The position numbers and the translations under genes are program-made. This document shows positions 6,633 to 12,177 of a stretch of DNA of 12,177 nucleotides, one piece after another (position 1 is the stretch's first letter; every line of letters starts with the position of its first letter). This DNA comes from Massilia sp. UBA2709. GTDB taxonomy: Bacteria; Pseudomonadota; Gammaproteobacteria; Burkholderiales; Burkholderiaceae_D. The DNA lies in NCBI GenBank assembly GCA_002354135.1, contig DEKZ01000330.1, forward strand, positions 1-12,177, in the 5' to 3' direction. Under the pieces are notes generated by a model. The model was given only the letters and a program-made list of their open reading frames with translations. It searched no databases and was not told the DNA's origin.

Positions 6633-8468
6633 ATGTATACCGAGATCGAAGGCCAGGATACCGAAGCGCGCGCGCTGCACGTGCTGCAGACCGTCTTCGG
6701 CTATCCCGCGTTCCGCGGAAACCAGGCCGACATCGTCCAGCACGTCGCCAATGGCGGCGACGCCCTGGTCCTGATGCCGACCGGCGGCGGCAAGTCGCTG
6801 TGCTACCAGATCCCGGCGCTGCTGCGCGAGGGCGTGGGCGTGGTCGTCTCGCCGCTGATCGCGCTGATGCAGGACCAGGTCGATGCCCTCGAGGAGGTCG
6901 GCGTGCGCGCCGCTTTCCTGAACTCGACCCAGACCTTCGAAGAGACGCTGCGCATCGAGCGCCTGGTGCGCACCGGCGAACTCGACCTGGTCTACGTCGC
7001 GCCCGAGCGCCTGATGACCCAGCGCTGCCTCGACCTGTTCGAGTCCTCGCGCATCTCGCTGTTCGCGATCGACGAGGCGCACTGCGTGTCGCAATGGGGC
7101 CACGACTTCCGCCCCGAATACATCCGCCTGTCGATCCTGCACGAGCGCTTCCCGAACGTGCCGCGCATCGCCCTCACCGCGACGGCCGACCAGCAGACCC
7201 GCGCCGAGATCGCCCAGCGCTTGCAGCTGGAAGAGGCGCGCCAGTTCGTCTCCTCCTTCGACCGCCCGAACATCCGCTATGCGATCGTCGAGAAGACCAA
7301 CGGCCGCAAGCAGCTGCTCGACTTCATCACCACCGAGCATCCGGGCGACTCGGGCATTGTCTACTGCCTGTCCAGGAAAAAGGTCGAGGAAACCGCCGAC
7401 TTCCTGAACGAGCACGGCATCCGCGCCCTGCCCTACCACGCCGGCATGGAGCACAGCCTGCGCGCGGGGAACCAGGCGCGTTTCCTGCGCGAAGAGAACA
7501 TCGTGATGGTCGCCACTATCGCCTTTGGCATGGGCATCGACAAGCCCGACGTGCGTTTCGTCTGCCACCTCGACCTGCCGAAGAGCATCGAGGGCTATTA
7601 CCAGGAGACCGGCCGCGCCGGGCGCGACGGCATGCCGGCCAGCGCCTGGATGGCGTATGGCCTGCAGGACGTGGTGCTGCAGCGCCGGATGATCGACGAG
7701 TCGGAAGCCGACGAGACCTTCAAGCGCGTGCTGTCGATCAAGCTCGACGCCATGCTCGGCCTGTGCGAGACCCTGAGTTGCCGGCGCATGCGCCTGCTCG
7801 ACTATTTCGGCGAGCGTTCCGGCCCCTGCGGCAACTGCGACACCTGCCTGATCCCGCCGGTCAGTTTCGACGCCACCGTGCCGGTGCAGAAGCTGCTGTC
7901 GGCCATCTACCGGGTCGACCAGCGCTTCGCTGCCGGCCACGTGATCGACGTGCTGCGCGGCGTGCAGACCGAGCGCATCAGCCAGTGGCACCACGACAGC
8001 CTGTCCGTGTTCGGCATCGGCAGCGACCGCAGCGAGCAGGAATGGCGCGCCATCGTGCGCCAGGTGATCGCCCTGGGCCTGGTCGCGGTCGACCACGACG
8101 CCTTCAGTTCCCTGAAGCTCACCGAAGCGGCGCGCCCCGTGCTCAAGGGCGGCCAGAAGGTGCAGCTGCGCCAGTACCAGAAGCCGGTCAAGCCCAAGCG
8201 CAGCTTCGCTTCGTCCAAGGGCTACGAGGAGCTGGAGCTGTCGAAATCCGAACAGGCGATCTTCGAGCGCCTGCGCTCCTGGCGCATGGGCGCGGCGCGC
8301 GAGCACGGCGTGCCGGCCTATGTCGTGTTCCAGGACGCGACCCTGCGCGAGATCGCCAAGACCAAGCCGACCTCGCTCGACGCCCTGCGCGGCGTGTCCG
8401 GCGTCGGCGAAAAGAAGCTGGTTTCCTACGGCGAGGACATCGTCGGTATCATCAACGAGATGCTGTAG
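6633..8468 (+). CDS. recQ: ATP-dependent DNA helicase RecQ
   Basis: This 611-aa 3'-5' helicase of DNA repair and recombination has the full bacterial RecQ architecture. Helicase lobe 1 includes Walker A MPTGGGKS (48-55), DEAH (147-150) and the aromatic-rich loop around SQWGHDFRPEY (153-163). Lobe 2 contains TIAFGMGIDKPDVRFV (295-310) and motif VI QETGRAGRDG (324-333). The zinc-binding cysteines are C383, C399, C402 and C405, with the spacing of E. coli RecQ. An RQC winged helix (about 410-510) and an HRDC domain (about 530-608) complete it. The ATG at 6633 has AGGA eight bases upstream. It lies 15 nt after uppP, and the sugar transporter begins 40 nt after its stop. Nothing appears truncated or mutated. 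Confidence 0.97.
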   Translation: MYTEIEGQDTEARALHVLQTVFGYPAFRGNQADIVQHVANGGDALVLMPTGGGKSLCYQIPALLREGVGVVVSPLIALMQDQVDALEEVGVRAAFLNSTQTFEETLRIERLVRTGELDLVYVAPERLMTQRCLDLFESSRISLFAIDEAHCVSQWGHDFRPEYIRLSILHERFPNVPRIALTATADQQTRAEIAQRLQLEEARQFVSSFDRPNIRYAIVEKTNGRKQLLDFITTEHPGDSGIVYCLSRKKVEETADFLNEHGIRALPYHAGMEHSLRAGNQARFLREENIVMVATIAFGMGIDKPDVRFVCHLDLPKSIEGYYQETGRAGRDGMPASAWMAYGLQDVVLQRRMIDESEADETFKRVLSIKLDAMLGLCETLSCRRMRLLDYFGERSGPCGNCDTCLIPPVSFDATVPVQKLLSAIYRVDQRFAAGHVIDVLRGVQTERISQWHHDSLSVFGIGSDRSEQEWRAIVRQVIALGLVAVDHDAFSSLKLTEAARPVLKGGQKVQLRQYQKPVKPKRSFASSKGYEELELSKSEQAIFERLRSWRMGAAREHGVPAYVVFQDATLREIAKTKPTSLDALRGVSGVGEKKLVSYGEDIVGIINEML

Positions 8469-8508
8469 CACCCTGCCGCGGCACGATTCACCCAAGCGTT
8501 ATCAACCC

Positions 8509-9798
8509 ATGCAGATCGAATCCTCTACCGCATCGTCCAACGGCGCGCCTTCCGCGCACCAGGTCCCGGCCAACGCCGCCAGTTTGCAAACCTTCGTGTT
8601 CGCGCTGTTCTTCATCTTCGGCGGCATCACCAGCCTGAACGACGTCATCATCCCCAAGCTGAAGGACTTGTTCACGCTCAGCTATGCGCAGGCGATGCTG
8701 GTGCAGTCGGCCTTCTTCGCCGCCTACTTCATCGTCTCGATCCCCGCGGCCGCCATCGTGCGCCGCATCGGCTACATGCGCACCGCGGTAGTGGGCCTGC
8801 TCACCATGACGGCGGGCTGCCTGCTCTTCATCCCGGCCTCGTCCTCGGGCGTGTTCGCCACTTTCCTGATCGCGCTGTTCGTGCTGGCCTCCGGCATCAC
8901 CATCGTGCAGGTGGTGGCCAACCCGCTCATTTCCCTGCTCGGCGCGCCGCAGACGGCGCACAGCCGCCTGACCTTCGCCCAGGCCTTCAATTCGCTGGGC
9001 ACCACCGTCTTCCCCTATGTGGGCGCGATCCTCATCCTCGGTTCGCTCGCCACCGTCGATCCGAGCACGCTCTCGGGCGCCGCGCTCGACGCCTTCCGCG
9101 CCGAGGAAACGCGGGTCGTGGTGCACACGTATATCGGTCTCGCGATCGCGCTGGTGATCGTGGCGGCCCTGGTCTGGCACAACCGCAAGAAGCTGGTGGA
9201 GACGCCGGCCCCGAAGGTCAGCATGATGAAGGCCTTCGAACTGCTGCGCCAGCCGCGCTTCGCCTTCGGCGCGGCCTGCATTTTCCTGTACGTGGGCGCC
9301 GAAGTGGCGGTCGGCTCGGTGATCGTGAACTACCTGATGGAAGCGAACGTGCTGGGGCTGAACGCGGAAGACGCCGGCAAGCACGTGCCGCTGTACTGGG
9401 GCGGCGCAATGGTCGGCCGCTTCATCGGCGCGGCCCTGCTGCGCATGTTCTCGCCCGGTAAAGTGCTGGCCTGCGCCGCGGGCATGACGATCACCCTGCT
9501 GCTGGTGTCGGCGAACACCACCGGCGTGGTGTCGGGCTGGTCGCTGCTGGCGGTTGGCCTGTTCAATTCCATCATGTTCCCGACCATCTTCTCGCTGGCC
9601 TGCGAAGGCCTGAAGGAGCGCGCGGCGGAGGGTTCGGGACTGATCTGCGTGGCGATCGTCGGCGGCGCGATCGTGCCCCTGGTGACCGGGCACGCGGCCG
9701 ATGCGATGGGACTCAAGATGGCGCTGGCCGTGCCGGCCATCTGCTATGCCATCATCCTGTGCTTCGGGGTGTTTGCGCGGCGTCCGCGCGCGGTTTGA
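8509..9798 (+). CDS. Sugar MFS transporter, FucP/GluP family
   Basis: This 429-aa, roughly 12-helix inner-membrane protein is a proton-coupled sugar symporter of the FHS family (FucP/GluP/NagP). Signatures are GITSLNDVIIPKLK (39-52), QVVANPLISLLG (134-145), SRLTFAQAFNSLGT (152-165), FLYVGAEVAVGS (259-270) and YWGGAMVGRFIGA (296-308). D45 aligns by eye with the proton-relay Asp46 of E. coli FucP, but the position of FucP Glu135 is Q134 here. By recall this is closer to the glucose/galactose or N-acetylglucosamine branch than to fucose carriers. The exact sugar cannot be assigned. The ATG at 8509 is the first plausible start before the hydrophobic region; no strong SD is visible. It may be transcribed with recQ. 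Confidence 0.93.
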   Translation: MQIESSTASSNGAPSAHQVPANAASLQTFVFALFFIFGGITSLNDVIIPKLKDLFTLSYAQAMLVQSAFFAAYFIVSIPAAAIVRRIGYMRTAVVGLLTMTAGCLLFIPASSSGVFATFLIALFVLASGITIVQVVANPLISLLGAPQTAHSRLTFAQAFNSLGTTVFPYVGAILILGSLATVDPSTLSGAALDAFRAEETRVVVHTYIGLAIALVIVAALVWHNRKKLVETPAPKVSMMKAFELLRQPRFAFGAACIFLYVGAEVAVGSVIVNYLMEANVLGLNAEDAGKHVPLYWGGAMVGRFIGAALLRMFSPGKVLACAAGMTITLLLVSANTTGVVSGWSLLAVGLFNSIMFPTIFSLACEGLKERAAEGSGLICVAIVGGAIVPLVTGHAADAMGLKMALAVPAICYAIILCFGVFARRPRAV

Positions 9799-9804
9799 TC
9801 ATCA

Positions 9805-9837
9805 CGCGGCGGTTCTGGCATACCGTGGCTCGCCGCG
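9805..9837 (+). terminator. Hairpin after the sugar transporter gene
   Basis: Perfect 7-bp arms CGCGGCG (9805-9811) and CGCCGCG (9831-9837) enclose a 19-nt loop six bases past the transporter stop. No T-run follows, so it is at best a factor-dependent or stabilising 3' structure. Confidence 0.3.
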
Positions 9838-9874
9838 ACGGTAACGACGACACGACGTATCCAGCTTACCCGTA

Positions 9875-9991
9875 GAGTTTGTGAAAAAAACGCCAGGGCA
9901 AGGGATGCGGCCGCCCGACGCGTCGTCGAAGACAGTACGCTCGTACGGCGAGACGATGCAACGCCGCCATGGTGGATTTTTTCACGAACTC
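9875..9991. mobile_element. 117-bp MITE-like element with imperfect terminal inverted repeats
   Basis: The left end (9875-9899) begins GAGTTTGTGAAAAAA and the right end (9966-9991, read inward) begins GAGTTCGTGAAAAAA. With one gap, 21 of about 25 positions of the two arms match. GTA directly flanks both sides (9872-9874 and 9992-9994), as expected for a 3-bp target duplication. The interior is GC-rich, has no transposase and contains further partial self-complementarity. The GAG...AAAAA ends recall some IS5-group (IS427/ISL2-like) termini, an assignment made from memory only. The element could be mobilised in trans, or be a solo remnant. Confidence 0.55.
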
Positions 9992-10090
9992 GTAGGGTGG
10001 GCGGCTTCGCTGCCCACGCGTTCAACAAGCGTGAGAACAGACGTACGGGTGTTGCGTGCGTTGCTTGAACGCGTGGGCGCCCGTGCCTAC
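9992..10090. repeat. Inverted pair of GTAG-headed REP sequences (BIME-like)
   Basis: The plus-strand unit begins GTAG (9992-9995) and continues into a stem GTGGGCGGC-TTC-GCTGCCCAC (nine pairs including one G-T), then CGCGTTCAA. The opposite unit, read on the minus strand from 10090, begins GTAG and contains GGGCGCCCACGCGTTCAA. The two units share GCCCACGCGTTCAA (14 bp) as an inverted repeat. A GTAG tetranucleotide before a palindrome is the hallmark of REPs processed by RAYT (Y1-type) transposases. A third copy of the head lies at 12094. No RAYT gene is in the window. Confidence 0.6.
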
Positions 10091-10116
10091 CGATTCAAAA
10101 CCTCACCCTGGGCTGC

Positions 10117-10296
10117 TCAAAGCGAATGCAACTTCGCCTTCGTCGCCGACACCGCCCGGTGCAGCATGCGCTCGGCGTGGAAATCGTTTTCGCGCTGCGC
10201 CGCAATGGCATGCAGGCTGCGCGTGTAGTTATCGAGACGGGTGCGCAGCCATGCCTTGTACAGCCGCGTCTTGACCGGTTTGAGGCTCAATTTCAT
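10117..10296 (-). CDS. Small basic protein (59 aa), function unknown
   Basis: Read on the minus strand, an ATG at 10296 opens a 59-aa frame ending in TGA (10119-10117). It begins MKLSLKPVKTRLYKAW and ends ATKAKLHSL. It is strongly basic (6 Lys and 7 Arg against 4 Asp/Glu), contains four His, has no hydrophobic segment and looks helical throughout. Support for a real gene is a consensus AGGAG ten bases before the ATG and ordinary high-GC codon choice. I recognise no family; nucleic-acid or membrane-surface binding would fit the charge but is a guess. It sits alone between the REP pair and the candidate sRNA, and no terminator other than the REP stems follows. Confidence 0.6.
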   Translation of the reverse strand: MKLSLKPVKTRLYKAWLRTRLDNYTRSLHAIAAQRENDFHAERMLHRAVSATKAKLHSL

Positions 10297-10539
10297 GGTG
10301 TGGGCTCTCCTGGGAAGAGCACATTGTCGGCGTCACCCATCAATTGCTTTTGTGATAACTCAATCGTGCCACACCGCGGCATGAGGCTTGAGAATGCTCA
10401 AGTCCTCCGATTCCAGCTGGGTAATTATTAGCTTCAGTGGAATCCGTAAGAGAGGTAAGCAATTGTAAGAACTACCACACCCAGCGACTTCACCCAGCTA
10501 TATTGAAGTCGTTGATATCCACTCTCCCCTCCCCATCCT

Positions 10540-10557
10540 AAAAAATGGGTTCGCCCA
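10540..10557 (-). terminator. Weak intrinsic terminator of the EamA-GNAT operon
   Basis: On the minus strand a short stem TGGG-CGAA-CCCA (10557-10546) is followed by TTTTTT (10545-10540), about 37 nt past the GNAT stop. The stem is only four pairs, but the larger stem at 10554-10579 lies just upstream and could assist, making the region work in both directions. Confidence 0.4.
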
Positions 10558-10584
10558 CGGCACCACACGGTCCCGTGGGTTTTT
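10546..10584 (+). terminator. Intrinsic terminator, plus strand
   Basis: Stem CCCACGG (10554-10560) and CCGTGGG (10573-10579) with a 12-nt loop is followed immediately by TTTTTCTTT (10580-10588). Structure and polarity fit a plus-strand transcript ending just before the convergent GNAT gene. An overlapping TGGG-TTCG-CCCA stem (10546-10557) competes with it. Confidence 0.65.
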
Positions 10585-10593
10585 CTTTGTGGC

Positions 10594-11091
10594 TTACATC
10601 GCGCGGCGGGCAAGGTATTCGAGCGTTTCGCCGGTGACGCGGCAGATGCGCCAGTCCGGCAGGATCTCGGCGCCCATGGTTTTGTAGAAGTTGATCGCAG
10701 GCTCGTTCCAGTCGAGCACAGACCATTCGAAGCGGCCGCACTGACGTTCGATGGCCAGCTGGGCCAGGCGCGCCAGCAGCTGGGTGCCGTAGCCCTTGCC
10801 GCGGTGCGACTGGCGCACGTAGAGGTCTTCCAGGTACAGGCCTTTCTTGGTCAGGAAGGTCGAGAAGTTATGGAAGAACAGCGCAAAGGCGACCACTTCG
10901 CCGTTTTCCTCGCCGACGATGGCTTCGCAAGAGGGCTTGGTGCCGAACAGGCCTTCGTGCAGCAGCTCCTCGGTGGCCACCACCATGTGCTCGAGTTTCT
11001 CGAACACGGCCAGCTCGACGATCATCGAGTGGATGTGGGTGATGTCAGCCGGCTCGGCGGGGCGGATGGAAAAATGTGTGGCAGAAGTCAT
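10594..11091 (-). CDS. GNAT family N-acetyltransferase, SSAT-like
   Basis: This 165-aa single-domain enzyme should transfer an acetyl group from acetyl-CoA to an amine. The acetyl-CoA pyrophosphate loop is R97-G-K-G-Y-G102, preceded by the strand LYLEDLYV (85-92). The later strand holds WNEPAINFYKTMGA (128-141), with Y136 the likely general acid. Beginning (SIRPAEPADI), LEDLYV and WNEP-I-NFYK all resemble spermidine/spermine or thialysine acetyltransferases, so a polyamine-like or diamine substrate is plausible but unproven. Its ATG (11091-11089) overlaps the TGA of the EamA gene (11090-11088) in an ATGA arrangement, which predicts translational coupling and a shared transcript. Confidence 0.92.
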   Translation of the reverse strand: MTSATHFSIRPAEPADITHIHSMIVELAVFEKLEHMVVATEELLHEGLFGTKPSCEAIVGEENGEVVAFALFFHNFSTFLTKKGLYLEDLYVRQSHRGKGYGTQLLARLAQLAIERQCGRFEWSVLDWNEPAINFYKTMGAEILPDWRICRVTGETLEYLARRAM

Positions 11092-12026
11092 GGGGTTTCG
11101 ATGGCGTTGTTCAAAAGATCATTTTGCACCGGTTTGGCTGCGGGTGCGCGCAGGGCCCAGGCCACGCTGGCCAGGCACAGCACCATGCCCAGGAACTCGA
11201 CGGGACCCGGGCGGTAGTGTTCGAGCTTGATCGACAGCAGCACCGACAGCACAGGCGTGATGACGCCGATGTAAACCGCTTTCTGCGGGCCGATGCGGGC
11301 GATCAGCGTGAAATAGGCAAGGAAGGCGATCACCGAGCCGAACAGGGCGAGATACAGCAGGCCCAGCGTGTACGAGAGGGTCGGCGGCGCCACGAAGCGC
11401 TGGCCGGTCGCCAGCACGTAGAGCACGACCAGCAGGGTGCCCCAGAGCATCGACCAGGCCGTGGTGAGCATGACATTGGTCGATTGCTCGCGCACCTTGC
11501 CGACCACGATGCTGCCGGCCGAGCTGGCAATCGTCGCGACCAGCGCCAGCACCACGCCCAGCAGGAAGTGGCCGCTGCCGCCGTCGAGCAGGTCGCGCCA
11601 GGCCTGGGCGATCGAATGGTAGAACAGCAGCGCCACGCCGGCGGTGGCGACCGCGCCGGCGCCCCAGGTGCGCGGCGCGATTGGCGTGCCGTGGAAGATA
11701 CGTCCGAGCACCGGCGTCCAGAACACCATCAGCGCGAACAGCACGGCGACCAGGCCCGAAACGACTACTTCCTCGGCCTGGTAGGTGCAGATATACGACA
11801 GGCCGAAGGTGGCGGCGCCCTGCAGCATCATCCATTTCTGGGTGCGCCAGGGCAGCTGCAGCTTGTGGCCGCGAATCATGCAGATGAAGAACAGCGTGGC
11901 CGAGGCCAGTGCGAAACGGTAGACCACGGAGACTGCCGGGGGGACTTCGCCCAGCTGCAAGGTAATGGCCCAGAAAGTCGAACCCCAGATCAGGGATGCG
12001 ATGACGAAGAGGACGGAAGAAGGCAT
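11088..12026 (-). CDS. EamA/DMT family permease
   Basis: This 312-aa inner-membrane protein of the drug/metabolite transporter superfamily has about ten hydrophobic helices in two EamA repeats (about 3-135 and 155-292). It opens with LIWGSTFWAI, typical of the first helix; the second repeat ends near residue 290 and a polar cytoplasmic tail follows. Members export amino acids or other metabolites; the substrate is not readable here. The start is fixed by the first helix and by the next Met being at residue 50. No Shine-Dalgarno precedes it; the -10 box is placed so that transcription would begin at the ATG itself. It is the first gene of a two-gene unit with the GNAT enzyme. Confidence 0.92.
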   Translation of the reverse strand: MPSSVLFVIASLIWGSTFWAITLQLGEVPPAVSVVYRFALASATLFFICMIRGHKLQLPWRTQKWMMLQGAATFGLSYICTYQAEEVVVSGLVAVLFALMVFWTPVLGRIFHGTPIAPRTWGAGAVATAGVALLFYHSIAQAWRDLLDGGSGHFLLGVVLALVATIASSAGSIVVGKVREQSTNVMLTTAWSMLWGTLLVVLYVLATGQRFVAPPTLSYTLGLLYLALFGSVIAFLAYFTLIARIGPQKAVYIGVITPVLSVLLSIKLEHYRPGPVEFLGMVLCLASVAWALRAPAAKPVQNDLLNNAIETP

Positions 12027-12027
12027 C

Positions 12028-12062
12028 GCGAAAGTATACGTGCTTTCGCTATTGCCTGTCGT
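12028..12062 (-). promoter_or_regulatory. Leaderless promoter of the EamA-GNAT operon, within a palindrome
   Basis: On the minus strand TATACT occupies 12038-12033, exactly -12 to -7 relative to the A of the permease ATG at 12026. An ACGACA box lies 18 nt upstream and matches the -35 consensus at four of six positions. GCGAAAG (12028-12034) and CTTTCGC (12043-12049) form a perfect 7-bp inverted repeat around the -10, suitable as an operator. No regulator gene lies next to it in the window. Confidence 0.45.
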
Positions 12063-12093
12063 CTATAGATTGGAAATATGAGGGCGAAACTGC

Positions 12094-12177
12094 GTAGGGT
12101 GGGCGCCCCGTGCCACCAAACGTCGCATTGCGTTAACGCTTGTAATGGAATGACCTGTCTGCTCATCGTTCCGGTGG
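12094..12177 (+). repeat. GTAG-headed REP copy, cut by window end
   Basis: CGTAGGGTGGGC (12093-12104) is identical over 12 bases to the REP unit at 9991-10002 and continues as GCCCCGTGCCACC, giving an imperfect GGTGGGC/GCCACC stem. It lies upstream of the EamA gene. Any inverted partner would lie beyond the window. I see no gene in 12050-12177. Confidence 0.5.

Larger units (their letters stand above)
10383..10588 (+). ncRNA. Candidate small RNA with three hairpins and terminator
   Basis: This stretch has no convincing ORF on either strand but three successive stems. The first (10383-10407) has a ten-pair stem with one bulge and an AATG loop. The second (10482-10514) has CGACTTCA/TGAAGTCG as its eight-pair core, 11 pairs in all. 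The third is a plus-strand terminator (10554-10584). Between the second and third lies an unpaired C/T-rich stretch (about 10518-10538, including CTCCCCTCCCC) that could pair with Shine-Dalgarno sequences. No plus-strand protein gene ends nearby to need this terminator. I could not find a convincing promoter, so the 5' end is a guess. Confidence 0.3.

Noticed and set aside
5538..8495. A 985-aa open frame on the minus strand opposite uppP and recQ, and a similar 986-aa frame on the plus strand (5678-8638).
   Set aside because: Both are rich in Ala/Arg/Gly/His without any domain and coincide with uppP and recQ read in other frames. High GC suppresses stops there, and the real genes have full motifs and start sites.
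10126..10431. A 101-aa plus-strand open frame.
   Set aside because: It is antisense to the 59-aa gene, has no SD, and its tail runs through the first hairpin of the candidate sRNA.
12078..12177. A plus-strand frame beginning MRAKLRRVGAPC and leaving the window.
   Set aside because: It reads through the REP sequence; short frames over REP palindromes are common artefacts, despite a GGAAAT before the ATG.

Overview
The window is high-GC DNA with dense, bacterial-type gene packing. The protein set (TolC-family efflux channel, PIMT-like methyltransferase, UppP, RecQ, FucP/GluP-type sugar carrier) and the gene order suggest a betaproteobacterium of the Oxalobacteraceae (Massilia/Janthinobacterium-like). 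That assignment rests on recalled family resemblance, not on a search. No rRNA, tRNA, CRISPR array, phage module or complete transposon was found.

Layout. (1) 1-3371, minus strand: a TetR regulator, then a PIMT-like methyltransferase, a single-domain rhodanese and a TolC-type outer-membrane channel. The last three are tightly spaced and end at a perfect 14-bp terminator stem at the window's left edge. The TetR gene has a near-consensus promoter with a perfect palindrome in its spacer, which suggests autoregulation. (2) 3454-4779: an SDR oxidoreductase (minus) and a small eight-cysteine YkgJ-type protein (plus) are divergent across 160 bp. (3) 4789-5518, minus: two small membrane-anchored proteins, the second possibly carrying a degenerate acyl-carrier-like domain, separated by an intrinsic terminator. 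(4) 5784-9798, plus: uppP and recQ (15 nt apart), then a sugar MFS transporter. (5) 9799-10593: a gene-poor stretch that holds a 117-bp MITE-like inverted-repeat element apparently inserted in the GTAG head of a REP sequence, an inverted REP pair, a 59-aa basic ORF with a good ribosome binding site, and a possible small RNA with three hairpins ending in an intrinsic terminator. (6) 10594-12026, minus: an EamA/DMT permease overlapping by 4 bp an SSAT-like GNAT acetyltransferase. The permease promoter predicts a leaderless mRNA and sits inside a palindrome. (7) 12094-end: another REP head, cut by the window edge.

How genes work together. The left block looks like an envelope/efflux unit, with TolC as the outer-membrane duct and TetR as the likely sensor; the methyltransferase and rhodanese are probably co-transcribed but functionally unexplained. 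UppP recycles the C55 lipid carrier for wall synthesis and RecQ repairs DNA; their pairing looks positional. The EamA-GNAT pair could export and acetylate related small amines or amino acids, which is inference. I see no clear new defence or secretion system. The most unusual material is the repeat/MITE composite and possible sRNA in 9799-10593, plus the leaderless, palindrome-embedded promoter of the permease.
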